A stretch of DNA of 64,000 bases from Brachionus rotundiformis (taxonomy: Eukaryota; Rotifera; Eurotatoria; Ploima; Brachionidae). Under the pieces are notes generated by a model that was given only the letters and a program-made list of their open reading frames with translations, made no database searches and was not told the DNA's origin. Both the position numbers and the translations under genes were made by a program. Shown one piece after another: positions 11,257 through 23,884 of this stretch (positions within the stretch are counted from its first letter, which is position 1; each line of letters starts with the position of its first letter). Where the stretch lies: the NCBI GenBank assembly GCA_016802295.1, contig JAESIW010000180.1, positions 2,226,039-2,290,038 of the forward strand, given 5' to 3'.

Positions 11257-12545
11257 TTATTTAATAAAAAAAATTTCAAAGTCATTTGACTTGAGTTTAC
11301 TTCAAAATAATTTTAAAATTTTGAATTTAAATTATTTAAATTTTTGAAAAAAGTGTATTTGTCTTATATTACTTACAATTAAAAATAAAGCTCCAATTAA
11401 GGTAGCTTTGATTTTCACAGACAAATCAATAGGAACTAATAAAAAAATTGTAAGAATATTAAATATTAAATCAAAATTTTACATTCAATTGAAAATTTAT
11501 CTGCATTAGTGAACATTTCTCTGATAAAACCAGAATATTCTTTTTGAATCTTGCCGATTTCAATTTTTTCATCGATTGTTAATAGCTAATTAAAATTGAT
11601 TTAGTTAACCAAGTTATTTTTGGAAAAAAAATTAAATTGATATTTTCTAATTTACTTTGAAAATTTGATTTCTCGGAAAACAATACCCTATTTAAGAAAA
11701 TTTCATTTAATGTAATTTCTAAAAAATTCAAATTACCATCTAAAATACATAATGGTCCTTCTAAATTTAATACGATTTGATAACTCTCATCCAAAATACA
11801 AAATTTTGGTCTAAGAAAGCTTCCTCTTAAAATTCAAATTTAATAATTGATTTTGGCTCAATTTTTTATACTCTTGTTTAACATAGCCATAGATGGTTCC
11901 GTCAGGCGAGGTAACTTGAATTTCATGTGCACATGCATTACATATTCCAGCACAAAGTTGATTCCCGCCAAAAAACTTAAAATCACGATTGATTCTCAGT
12001 ATCTCCTTGATAATTTCCAAATCAAAATCGTCATCAAAAAAATGAATTTATATCCTACTTGATTTGCAGAATCTACCACATGAATTACAAAACTTCTCTG
12101 ATTTCCGCAGCAATGTCTCATACATGGATCAGTTTCTCAAAAAATCATATTCAATTGAAATAATGTTTCCTACTGAAAAATTACTTTCAAATGCGTAAAA
12201 GATCTGCATGCCGGTTGAATTTTTAAGAACATATTTATTATTAGTTTCCCAGTTCATAAAAGCTAAATCAGACAATAATGTTTAGGTTTTTTTTAATTTT
12301 GTTTTTTTACCTTCAGTCAAACTGACTAATTGTTCAGCTTGTATTTTAGAAAGCGTCAACAAGTATTCCAGACCAAATGGACAACCCATGACCGGATGTG
12401 AGTTTTGCATCCAAACAGCTAAAAAGACCTATCCTTTATCACACTTCTATATAATAACATTAAATTAACCCTGTCCTGGTAAAAGAGGCTCTTGGTATAC
12501 AATATTATCCATTTCAATGGTTCTATTTGTTTGCTCGTAAGTCAT
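11257..12545 (-). CDS. Phospholipid scramblase family protein, copy C (divergent, possibly decaying)
   Basis: PLSCR-family exons are readable leftwards from ATG 12543-12545 (MTYEQTNRTIEMDNIVYQEP). In order: a WMQNS segment, 'GCPFGLEYL', 'MNWETNNKYVLKNSTGMQI', 'CMRHCCGNQRSFVIHVVD', 'GNQLCAGICNACAHEI', 'PDGTIYGYVKQEYKK', 'LNLEGPLCILD', 'ADKFSI', 'VPIDLSVKIKATLIGALFLI'. The following exons drift. The acidic exon that reads PCDNEFQ in copy D here reads PRNQIFK, and the closing DFMYFEK exon has no clear match; the best candidate is a short exon at 11257-11289 with DFEIFFIK-stop. The 3' boundary is therefore tentative. No obvious nonsense codon lies in the core, so it may still be expressed. The N-terminus differs from copies B and D. 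Confidence 0.72.
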
Positions 12546-13408
12546 TGATCAATTAATATATTTAAATTTAATTTTAATTGTTAAAACAAAACTTGTGTCT
12601 ATTTTAGAATTAAAAAAAAAAACGAATTGTAAAAAAAATTTATTAAAACAAAAAATTTTATTCAAGGATTCTTATTTTACTAAAAAATTAGTTTGTACTT
12701 TAAGATCTTGGGTGCAATTTTATTTTGTGTTATAATTTAGCAATAGCGCATAATTAAAATATATTTTATATAAATTTTTTTTATTATGTTAAAGATAATT
12801 AAAAACTTTTTAATTTTAATTTTAAACAATATTAATCAAAAAATACATTGGAAAACTATATTTATAAAAAAATTACTTATCAAATAGCGAAGTAAAATAT
12901 TTTTTAATTAATTCGGAAAAAACTTCCCTTGCGAAAATTTAATCAAAAATACAAAACTATAAATTTTATTTCTGAACTTGATGACAAAAAATAATTATTT
13001 TTATAAAAAAAATTACCTTATATAACCAACTAAAGTGTCTTTATGTACGGTCGGTCGGTATTTTAGGGCAACCAAAAAATTTGGCCGCCAAAGAAACCGA
13101 CAAAAAAATGTAGCAGTTCCTAAAGAAAACCTCTATAGATCCTCTTAACAATTTAAAACTGTTAAAAATATTTAATTTTAATTTGATTAATTCTTCATCT
13201 ATCAAAATTCTTAATTTCAAAATCATTACCAAAAAATCGCTATATTCTGTTAAAATTGCATTTCATTTTTCATTCAAAAATGTTTCTATCAATTTTAAAT
13301 TTCCATTCATTAACACAAATTATTATTAATCAAATTTATTAAGAAAATAATTATATATTATGTTTTTGTTTGTATAAATCGACCCAATCAATCCAATAAA
13401 AATCGATT
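12546..13408. other. Intergenic spacer between scramblase copies C and D
   Basis: AT-rich. The first 80 bases are the duplicated upstream DNA also present at 10166-10247. A small GC-richer patch (CGGTCGGTCGG near 13048) stands out, without a recognised function. No gene supported. Confidence 0.5.
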
Positions 13409-14751
13409 TCATAATTTCAAAGCTGGTTTATCATTTTTTGACTTGTTCTGATTAGGATTCTTTTCAAAATACATGAAATCCTAAAAGTAAATTATTAAAA
13501 TTGAAATCAAAACTAATTTAAAAGTACAATCAAAAACAAACATCCAATTAATGTAGCTTTTGTTTTTACTGAGAGGTCCAATGGAACTAAAATGAATACT
13601 AAATTATTTTAACATAGAAAATAAGCATCTCACATGTAATTGAAAAATTATCTGCATTTGTGAACTTCTCTTTAGCAAAACCGGAATACTCTTTACTTAA
13701 TTTACCAAGTTGATTTCCATCATTAATAGATAGAATCTTATTTTATAATTCTTTATTCATTATTCATTATTCTTCATAACTATACCTGAAATTCATTGTC
13801 ACATGGACAAAATGGACCTAAAAATACAAATCAAATCAAATGAGTACTATCTTATGATATTACCGTCGTAAATGCAGAAAGGCCCCCGCACTTTAAGAAC
13901 TGGCTCTTGATTTTCATCTAAAATATCAAAATGAGCACTTCGAAAGCTTCCCCTAAAAAAAAATTTAATCTAACAGCAGTAAGATAAAATTAATTGTTGA
14001 TCAACTTTTGTTTTACATAACCAATTACAGTGCCAATAGGTGCTTCAATTGTTACTTCATTAGCACAGGCTTCGCAGAATCCAGCGAAAAAACTCGATTG
14101 AGCTAAAAGCTTTAATTCGCGGCTTATTTTCATCACTTGCTAAATTTTATTAACTTTTATTAAAAATATATTATATTTTAACAGATTTAGATACTTGATT
14201 CATATTATCATAGATAAATATTTGAAAGCCGCGCCTATCTCCGCAGCACATTCTCATGCATATTTCAGTTTCTAAATAACAAATGTTAGCCATTGAAATA
14301 AATTCCTAATTCCTAAAAAATACTCTCTTCAGCCTTGTAAATTTGGTTTCCTTCTCTGTTTTTTATGAAGTACCTATTGTCTGTGTTCCTTCCAGTAAAA
14401 GCTTAAATAGAATTTTTTCAAAAAAATAATAAAATTAATAACATATAATTAATTAATATTTTAATTACAACTAATAAAATTATTAATTAGATTTCTAATT
14501 ACCTTCGACTAAACATACTTCTTGTTCTAAAAAAAGACTATCAACTTGAGTTAAGTATTCCAATCCAGGAGGACAACCTGCAATTTTAGGCGGTCTAAAA
14601 AATTAATTACCTTAAAGAGAAACATTTTTTCATTTTTTTTACTTTTGCATCCAAATTTCGGCTAAAACGACACACAATTACATTTTCTAAGGAGATAATT
14701 TTGGTACTTACAAGAATAATTAAGCCTAGGTGGCGGATGAACTTGATTCAT
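13409..14751 (-). CDS. Phospholipid scramblase family protein, copy D (complete)
   Basis: Complete PLSCR-family gene from ATG 14749-14751 (MNQVHPPPRLNYS) to TGA 13409-13411. Blocks in order: 'EIWMQ', 'GCPPGLEYLTQVDSLFLEQE', a 'NRYFIKNREGNQIYKAE' core, 'CMRMCCGDRRGFQIFI', 'FAGFCEACANEV', 'EAPIGTVIGYVKQK', 'SAHFDILDENQEPVLK', 'RGPFCIYDG', 'PCDNEFQ', 'FTNADNFSIT', 'VPLDLSVKTKATLIG', and a last exon DFMYFEKNPNQNKSKND followed by a short tail. Exon order and intron sites match copy B. The Ca2+-site motif is PLDLSVK, so one Asp of the usual DLD is Ser, as in B. It is upstream-most in the array. Close similarity to B supports recent tandem duplication. Confidence 0.9.
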
Positions 14752-15432
14752 TTTTAATAAGTTTCAATTCTAAAACAAAAATATATATCATATTCAGATG
14801 TTTTGAGAAAAGGTCTCGAAAGAAAAAATCAAGAAACTCTTTATTTTAAATAATTAATAAATACTATCTAATAAGATCGATTTAAAAAAAAATTTTTTTT
14901 AGAATATTTATTATTTAGATTTTTTTATAGCTTCACAAAAAGTCAATTTTGGATGTAAAGTTCGCGGTTGGATTTATCAAATATTAGTTTATTAAAATAC
15001 AAATATTTAAATAAAAAATTAATAATTTCAACGTAACAAATAAATACTTTTTCAAATAGAGTTAGTCAAAATTCACACAAGAAATTAGTAATATTATTCA
15101 ATAATTTGTATCTTAACGAAGAAAATATGCATTTAAAAATTCAGAATCTTCGAAAATCAAGCCTGAAAAAATTTATTTTTAAAATATATTTCCTTGTAAT
15201 AAAATAATCAATCAAATCAAATAAATACTTTTTCAAAAGAAAATTTTTATTATTTAGATAAGCTTCTATAATATATAGATTTAAAAGAAAACAAAATAAG
15301 ACAAAATTTATTCTAAAAAATAAATACTTAAAATTTAGTGTCCAATTATCATTTTCGTTAAAAAAAATAGTCATATTTTCTAATTTATCAAAAAAATTTT
15401 TTTTACAAATTTAAAAAACTTGATAACAAATT
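14752..15432. other. Intergenic spacer between scramblase D and the attractin 3' end
   Basis: AT-rich. Open stretches on the minus strand here are Phe/Leu/Asn-rich and look like chance. No gene supported. Confidence 0.5.
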
Positions 15433-18400
15433 TTAAACAAAATTTTTCTCAGTGTCTTGGTCATCATCAGATTCATCTTTGCTCATTTGCTGGTCATTTG
15501 ATCCATGGGGAACAACATTGCTCGAAGAATTTAAATTGACAAAAGTTGATCCGAGCATGAATAACGAAGACCCCTTCGGGATTCCATTGTTTCCTCCTTG
15601 TGGTAATCTAAGCAAACATGTAACAATAGCTGATTTATTGTTGCTTAAAGGCTCAACACCTATCGGCATAACTTTTGGACAATTACTTTCAGCATCCATT
15701 TCAAGTTCTGAACTTTTTAAAATCTTCGATTTTTTTTCAGCTTTTTTAAAGGATAATCTCGAAGTTTTCTTCTCTTTTAGAGGTTCTTGATTGTGCAACT
15801 TGGTATAATTAGCTTCCTTTTTTGAGCCTTCGGTTATGTCCACAAACAGGCGAGTAAAAGGTCTACTGGCCATATGCTCCATTTGTATAACTATTTGCCT
15901 TTGTCTTCTATACCTATCCAGTCTCTGCTTTGACTTCCAGGTAATGAAAGCAATAGTTAACAGTGACAATAGACAGCCAAAAAATGTTATAAAAAAATGT
16001 AATAAATGTATCTTTGTTTTGCGGGAAAAAGCTATTTGTACTGTGATAGGCGTTTGAAAATCGTAAGCATTTACTATGAATAAGAGATTTCTAGTTTCAT
16101 CCGCAAAGTTAAGCTCTTTGTTGGTAAATGTGTGCTTAAATTCAGCATTGGTGCAGTTTATTTTTTTTAGTAAGCTGTTAAATTTTGGCAATTTTCCAAA
16201 ATGGTATTTAGATGTGTCAAAAGCAAAATCAATTTTTTGATTAGAGGCTTCTTCTGTTACTTTTGGTAGAGTTGAATTGTTTAATGCCAAGGAAAAATTT
16301 CCCAAAAACTCAATTGATAGAGCATTTTGGTTGTAATCAGGAACTACATATGAATCAAAACTGGAATAAGAAAAATCGTCGATCACAAATGAGACGTCAA
16401 TGAACGCTGTTGTTCGATAACATCTGACCATAAAGTCAATATCGTCGTCTATACCACGAGTTGGATGATTCACAAAATTTATCCTGTTATAGTATCTATC
16501 TGAGTCTTTGTCAAGGTTAAACGTAAATTGGTAATCTGTGGTAAGATTGTAGTAGCAGCTACCATCTGTCATATTAGGAAGACCAAAATATCTGGGTGAA
16601 TCACAAATGTCACATTTGGGCCCAATAACTCCTTTAGTATGACAAAAGCAACTACCAGTCGATTTGTCACAATCGAAAGCTTGCTCCCCACATTCACAAG
16701 ATTCACAAATTCCATTATTTTTCGCTTTACCAAAATAACCATTTTTGCACTCGGAACAATAGGGTCCCTGGGTGTTGTTCATGCATTTGGTACAAGTCGA
16801 CGAATTTGAGCAGATTGAATGTCCATTGCATTCACACAAAGGACATGATGAAAAAAACCAATTTTCCTTACAGTCGTTGTTCAGTGACTTAAGCTCACCT
16901 CCTTCTATACACTTTCCGAAACCTGTATTCATTGATCCAGGCTCGAGAGAGTCTTTGGTACACCATCCACATCGCTCATCTGTAATACATGATGAACAGT
17001 TCGAGTGAAGTGCAGAACATGGTTTTATGTCACGTATGATTCCTGAATAAATTTCTCTAGTTTGTCTCTCACATTTGTCTCGATTGTCAATTAGGTAATG
17101 ACATTCGCCAAATGGATACAAAATCGAAACTGCCTTTTTTTGAACACATTTAGATTGTGAGGCGCACCATATACAGTTACTTTGATATTGACCATTAAAT
17201 GTTTGAGAATTGGTACAATTTGAACAAGACGTATACTGGCTACACATTTGTAAACATGATGGTTTTTTATACACAGTTAAATCAATAGATGTAAAATATT
17301 CACATTCATTTCCGTTCCAGATACAATTCGAATTCATTTGGCAAGAGTTACAGTTCATGTGAGAACTGCAAGATTCGATCTGATTTAATTGTCGGTTTGA
17401 TAATCCATTTGGTATTTCATAATGAGCCACAAAGTCAATGTCGCTTAAGCCATTTACTTTGTTGCCGAAAAAGTCTTCGTAGTTTTGATTGTCTCTTTTC
17501 TTCTTTCGAAAATTTGTGTGTATTCTTTGAACCTCTTGGATGTTTAGCAAATTTATTCTGAACATGTCACCTAACCAAAAACCATTGAAACCACCAAATA
17601 TGTACATAAAATTTTTATGAACAAAACTCGTATGGCCAAATCTTTGGCGATGTTTTATCCTAAATTTTGTATTTTTTGATTCAAAAATTGAAAATTCATC
17701 CACAAAGTTATTCTTAATAGTCTCATAAAAACTAAATTTATTTGAATTGGAAAGAGATTTTTGGAAATTTTCACTTTGTAAAATTCCTCCGAAGAACAGC
17801 ATTTTATTATTGTAAAGAACCGATGAGTGAATGTAATGGGCTTCGGGTGATTTGGTTAGCTCAGTCCAAGTGTGTGAATTCAAAGAAAATGAGTACATAA
17901 ATGGTGAAAGTGATGCAGAATCAAAATTTCGATAAGATGAGTATCTATCTGAATCAGGAATTAAACCACCATGAAAATAAATTACATTTGTTCGAATATC
18001 ATATTGGGAAGTATGGCCATATCCTATGCTTAAATAACTGGTTTGATTATAACTCCATTTATTAGTAACTAAAAAATTAGAAAATTGATTAATTTATCAT
18101 TTTTAAATAAAATTTATCAAATTAAAAATTGATTTAAATTTTTTTTCAGTAAAACTTTAGCTAATTATTGTAATTAATTGTTAAAATTTAATTTTATAAA
18201 TGTTGTTTTTTCTAATAAAATTTTTTAATTAGCTATTTAAAAAATGTTCTGATCAATTAAAATAAGAATATAAAAAATTTATTAAAGTTCTTTGTCAAAT
18301 TTTTTTAAACTATTATAATTGATTTTTAATACTAAATTAAAGCTAAAAAAATCTAATAAATAATTACCTAGATTGAATTCCTGTATCATATACAGTAAAG

Positions 18401-20655
18401 AACCATAAAATTCCGAGTATCCAAAAAAGATCAAAAGGGAACTTTCAGTTTTGCTCTTTTTTATCAGATGCATTGAATGACCACTCACTGATATTGGAAG
18501 CTCAAAGTCTTTTTTTGACCCATTTTCGCCATTCATCATTGACCATTTGTTTGTTTCAAGATTAAAAACCCAAAGCTCACTGGTAGTTTGCTTTTTGATC
18601 ATATCTTGGTCATCTTTTTCATAAATTATCCCACCAAACATAAAAACTCTTTGCTAAAAGAACAAAGAAATAAAAATTAAACATCTATAATATGTTTCCT
18701 CACATTTTCGTGATCAAGGGCACAGCTATGTGAATATCTATCTAGTGGCAAAATAAGCTTAGGCGTTCCTTTAAACGAGCTATTGGCAAAAAAGTTGCGA
18801 TTGGATCTATTCACTATAGTTGAGGACGATCGGTCAAGATAATGCTCCCATTTTGAAGAATTTAAATTCATACGAGAAATAAAACTGATTTTTTCTGAGT
18901 ATGAAAAACCCCCAATAACATAAAAGTAATTATTGAATTCGAACGAACAGTGATATGCTCGATTGATTTTTTTATCCAAAATGTTCGGGCTATCTCTATT
19001 TTTATAGCGAATCGCCTCTACTAAATCACTCTGGATATTTATATCATCATCAGCGTTTTCCAAATCTTGTTCTCCAAGTGTATCATGGCACACACTGACC
19101 GGATTTGGCTCGGATAAATCTGACAGATCACACTGTTTCGAAAATCTAAGAAATTTTTTAATTTAAAAATTAAAGATAGTAAATGGCATACTTGTATTCT
19201 ATTGATATTCCTTTTGAATTTTTATCTTCTGCTGAATATATTGTTTGCGAATGTATTAGCGATGAAAAAACATCAGTTTTAAATGTAAGAAATAGTTTTG
19301 TTATGTTATATAAAATTAGATTATTAGATGTATTCTTATCAGTAGAATCTTTCTCATTGTCAACATATATCGGCTGTACAGAAGGATCTTGACCAGCAAT
19401 TTCCGGTCCACTAAAAAAAAATTTTTATTTTCCTCGAATAAAAAATTCATCTCAGATTAGAAAAATAATCATTATAATTAATTTCACTGGAGAAAAATAC
19501 GATGTAATCTATTGAATAGATAAATAAATTTAAAAAATTTAAAAGTATTTTTTTCTATATAAACTAAATTATTTAAAACTTCAAAATTTTTTTCCTAATA
19601 AAACTAAACATATGTATAAATAATAATTTATACTTTAATCATTTATTTTGTTTATGAAAAATACATGGATAGACCCTGAGATTTAACTAATAAAATACCA
19701 CTTTCCATTCGTACTATTTTTACTTTTTCAGAATGGTATTATATTTAACACTATTGATTTTTGCTCTTTTTGGTTATTTTTATCATTATACTTAAATTTA
19801 AACGGTAAAGGGATTCGAGTATGCTGTAAATTCGATAACTACTGATTCAAATTAAAATTAATAATTAAAAAATTAATTAATTAAAATTTTTGTTTTAATT
19901 TTCAAAAAGTATAGAAAGAATTAAAAGAAACAGGGTCAAATCAAATGAAATTTTAATAAAGTACAAAAAGTATAAAAAGTGTTAGATTATTAAAATAATC
20001 TCATTGTCTAAATCCCGAAAAATAATTTAAAAATTCAAATATTAGAAATAATCTATAACCAGGTTTTTAAAATACACCGAATGATAGGGAAAAAATATTA
20101 CCTTAAAATCGCTAGAATTGGAGAATAGACGGAATCGCCTGAAAATATATACAAAAAGTCACTTCCAAATCTAGTCGAAAATCGGTCGAAATTTAAATTT
20201 ATAAAACTATGTTCATCAGCTGAACTATTTATATAATTCGTGTTTAAAAGGATCCACGAGCATTTTTTTCCATTCAGATACCGATTTAAAAATGGAAAGT
20301 TATTAGTTTCGATGGGTTTATATTTTTGGAAGGTTAAGTCGTAGTCATCTGGTGTTATTAAATACTTTGAATCACAGTGGTAAAATTCGCAATTTTTGGA
20401 ATTCCTAAACCAGTCTGAGTACGAACAAATTAAAACACATGCACCATTTATACAAATACTATTTGAGTCAGCACAGTCTGAGTCTAATTTGCACTCATTG
20501 TGGTCGAAATATTGATCGTAGTCATAGTTGTCGATTCGAAGCGAAACATTGGTAATCTTGCCCAAAGATGGTAGAAGGAAGCGCTTTTCCCAACAAATTG
20601 AAAAAGATATTTTATAAACGTTTAGAATTATTAAGAAAATTAATTTTAAACTCAT
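15433..20655 (-). CDS. Attractin-like receptor (ATRN/ATRNL1/Distracted type)
   Basis: Large type I membrane protein. Attractins act in melanocortin-receptor signalling and membrane protein turnover. Five exons read leftwards: 20655-20102, 19410-19192, 19145-18704, 18653-18368 and 18068-15433; they join in phase to 1378 codons plus stop, near human attractin (1429). In order: signal peptide (residues 1-18), an EGF-like Cys cluster (CKLDSDCADSNSICINGAC), a CUB domain split over exons 1-2, six kelch-like blades (YVIGGF, FMFGG, LIFFGY, YFHGG, LFFGG, YIFGGFNG), three PSI modules, two laminin-type EGF modules (CECNGHSIC and CECGEQAFDC), a membrane helix from the HFFITFFGCLLSLL stretch, and a cytoplasmic tail with the attractin hallmark MEHMASRPF. 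The C-type lectin domain of vertebrate attractins, expected between PSI modules, is not evident. The 690-bp first intron holds no nested gene I can see. Confidence 0.92.
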
Positions 20656-23026
20656 TCGAATTCATTTAAATTTTACAATTAGTCGACTAATTCTAAAAAG
20701 AGCAAAATTTAACCTTAGTTTTTAAAATTTTAGGAATTTTAGAATCTAATAAAGTAAAGACCTGAATTATTTTTTATTAATTATTTTTAATGCTAATTAG
20801 TCTGTTCTCCAAAAAGTTTGTATTTTAAGTCGAAAGAACATTTGATTAGGAGATCACCAAAAGAGTTCTAATCAACATAATCAACCAAAAAATTATTTAT
20901 TTGTGAATTTTTTTTTCGCTATCAAAATAAATTCTTCGCATATAGAATAAAATATTAAAATTTAATATTTTAAATATAGGACTTTTAAAGCTTAAAAATT
21001 AGTCATTGAATTTGTCTTATTTGATTTTGTTTCTAGGTCACAGTTTTAGTATTAAAGAGAAATGCTGAATGTTCTTGCTTTTCTTATTTTAGCTATAAAA
21101 TTATGTATTTTTCGAAAAAAATTTTTAAATTTATGTAGAGTATAATTATTAAATTTTTAATAAGAAAAATTCGCTTCCTGGATATTTAAATAATAATTGT
21201 TTAGTTTGAATTTTAGAGATAAGAATGTGTTGAAAATTTAATTTAAGCACTCTTTCTAATTAAAGCTAAAAATTGGTTAAATTTACCAATTTATGTACGC
21301 ATAATTCTTAGACTTAGTTATCAAAGAATTAATTTAATCCTATAAAACCTAGAAAATTACGTAAATCACATGTTGATCGCATTATTTTCCAATATTTAAT
21401 GCCATTTTTTTACATTTGCTATTAAATTCTGGATCTTGATAAATTTTCTCTATGTTTAATATGCTATTTTAAAGAGATTATTGTCATAAACCAATTTTTT
21501 GAATTGTGTAACATTTTATTTATAGCTATGGTGACTATTCGGTCTCTAAGAACCCGAATGGGAATAAAAAGTCTTAATTCATTTAATAAACTTATTTTTT
21601 ATTTTAAACAACCACTTATAGTCCGAAAGAAAATAACAAACAAATAAAAAAATAAAAAATATTTGATCCGAGATAAATTAAGGACTTTTAAATAGTGACA
21701 TAACCTTTGTTACACGTACCATCCAGTGGAATCCTAACTGTTAAGCAAAACAAAAGGTTTTTTATTTATATTATGATTTCTAGTTGGAATACCAAATGTA
21801 TTGGCCTGACTAAGCGGAAAAAGTTTAATTAAACACTTGAACAAAATTTCAATGCTCCACTAAGAAAAAATGGCGAAGGTAAACAATTTTATGGTTTTAG
21901 TGAGCGTTTGAGAAATTGGATAAGTTCGTTTCTAACCGGGCGATCACAACAAGTCGTGCTTGGCGAAGCAAAGTCAAAATGAGCTAAAGTCACAAGTTCC
22001 TCAAGGTTCTGTCCTCGGTCCCATTTTATTCATTATATACATAAATGATTTACTTGAGAGTATCCATAACAGCTCGAAAGCGTACGCTGATGACAAGAAG
22101 ATAAATTAATTGAAATAACTTAAATAATAAATAATTTTATTTTAATTAATTAAATTTATTAATTTAGTTTTCATTGTATTAATTATTTCGTTTTTAATCT
22201 TATTTTCTTTAACATAAAATATTTACTAAATATCCCGGGTCTAATTCATAAAATTTCACAAAAATCTAATTTATTATCCATTATAAAATCAAAATTAGCT
22301 AAATCATTTAGTTTTAACCTTGAATACCTTAAAATTTGATTTTTTTAAAGATAATTATTTTAAAAGTATATTTGAGAAATTTTTAATTAACTTTTTTAAT
22401 TATTTTTTTTATTTAATTATTCTAGCTGTTAACTTTTAGTTAATAACATAGTTAACATCATCATTGCCAAATTTAGAAACCAATACAACAAAATAAATAA
22501 TTGATGTGGAACATCTTAAATTTGAATTTTTAAATAAAATTTTGAAAAATAATTTTTATAACCTAAACAGAAGTCAATTTTCGTTTTAAAATTTCACTCT
22601 GATTCTAAAATTGAAAAAAAGTCATTATTCCGAATATATTTTAATTTAGATTAAATTTCTATTTGATAAAAAAATTATTCTTATATTCACTAATGAATAG
22701 ATCGTTAAACAAAATTAATTTTAAGTAAGAAAAACCAATTCGTATTTCTGTCCAAAATGAAATAACATGTATTTTTTGATTTTTTTTATTTTGGTTAAAT
22801 ATTTTCATTAACTGATATAATATCTTTTAATTTTTACGTGTTTAGTACATTTATTCTTAAGCCAAATCTATGAAATAGACTAAATTTTTAAATTAAACTA
22901 AAACAATTACTATATACTTTGAAATTTGTTATTATATTTTTAACTTTACAAAAATTTAAAAAATGACATATTTTTTAATTTATATGCTCTTTTATCTCTT
23001 TTTGATATTAAAAACGAAATTATATT
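20656..23026. other. Gene-poor region with decayed retrotransposon
   Basis: AT-rich and without a supported gene. The only recognisable content is the LINE reverse-transcriptase fragment near 21880-22105, listed separately. Confidence 0.55.
21880..22105 (+). mobile_element. Decayed non-LTR (LINE) reverse transcriptase fragment
   Basis: Conceptual plus-strand reading gives 'YGFSERLRNWISSFLTGRSQ', then, after a stop and a frame change, 'VPQGSVLGPILFIIYINDL', then 'SKAYADD'. These match reverse-transcriptase blocks of Jockey/CR1-like LINEs, including the PQGSVLGP block and the ADD catalytic core. Frames are broken and neither the 5' nor the 3' part is present, so this is a dead fragment. Its base composition is richer in G+C than its surroundings. 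Confidence 0.85.
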
Positions 23027-23884
23027 TTAACTAGACTCTTTTACTATTCTTTTTTCGAAAAGTTCGATTTTTTTCTTAACAAAAGAACCAAATTCAGTAT
23101 TTAGTGAAGCTAGATAAGGATCATTTATATAAGATTTATTTGTGTCACATCCAGAGGATTTATTTTTTCGTCCCTTGAAAGGTTCTAAATAAGATTTTGA
23201 AATTTGATCGTCAATTTTTTGATGCTTGTTGTGTTCGTTAGACAATTGGTCAGAGATTCGACCACCTTCACTTGATCTGGCAAAAATCAAATCATTTAAT
23301 GATGAAATTGATTTCTCTTGCTGAATTTGGTCAATACTTATAAAACTTTGGCTTTTATTTAAATGTATTGAATTATCTAATTCTAAATCACTTTTTACCA
23401 TATCATTACAAAAGATTGATTCTTGACCTATGCTTGGATCTATTTTACAGTCAGAATCAGAGTTATCTTTTTTTTCACTGGATAAAGCTTTTCTGATCGT
23501 TGGCATGGTTTTATCATTTTCTAATTTCATTTTAAAATTATTATCAAGCAATTTGAAATTTTTTATATCATTCTTTGAGCTATAAATTCTACTTAATGAT
23601 CCTTTATTCTTATACAATATGCTTTGAGACTCGATATCAATTTGAGTGCTGGAATTTTTATTTGTCAAATTTAAATTAGCCTTATAATTATTTGAAAAAT
23701 CTTCATTTATTTTGATCTTGTAAGAATTGTCATCTTTTTTTCCTAAATCATTTTTTTTAGAAAAAATAACGTGCTCATTTGAATGAATTTTTTTCTCACA
23801 TATTATTTTAAAAAAAATAAAAATAATTAAAAGGGACAAAAAAATAACACAAATTGTTAAGCTTAAGATTGCATAAAAGCTCAT
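23027..23884 (-). CDS. Hypothetical single-pass membrane protein
   Basis: An open frame of 285 codons from ATG 23882-23884. Residues 4-27 form one strong hydrophobic helix (ILSLTICVIFLSLLIIFIFF) right at the N-terminus, followed by KIICEKK, so it may be an N-terminally anchored protein with a cytosolic tail. The rest is Ser/Asn/Lys/Asp-rich, low in hydrophobic residues and probably disordered; it ends with a short basic/acidic helix KKKIELFEKRIVKESS. I recognise no domain. A frame this long with such sustained polar composition is unlikely by chance in this AT-rich DNA, but an upstream exon cannot be excluded: a TTTTAG precedes the ATG. Confidence 0.55.
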   Translation of the reverse strand: MSFYAILSLTICVIFLSLLIIFIFFKIICEKKIHSNEHVIFSKKNDLGKKDDNSYKIKINEDFSNNYKANLNLTNKNSSTQIDIESQSILYKNKGSLSRIYSSKNDIKNFKLLDNNFKMKLENDKTMPTIRKALSSEKKDNSDSDCKIDPSIGQESIFCNDMVKSDLELDNSIHLNKSQSFISIDQIQQEKSISSLNDLIFARSSEGGRISDQLSNEHNKHQKIDDQISKSYLEPFKGRKNKSSGCDTNKSYINDPYLASLNTEFGSFVKKKIELFEKRIVKESS

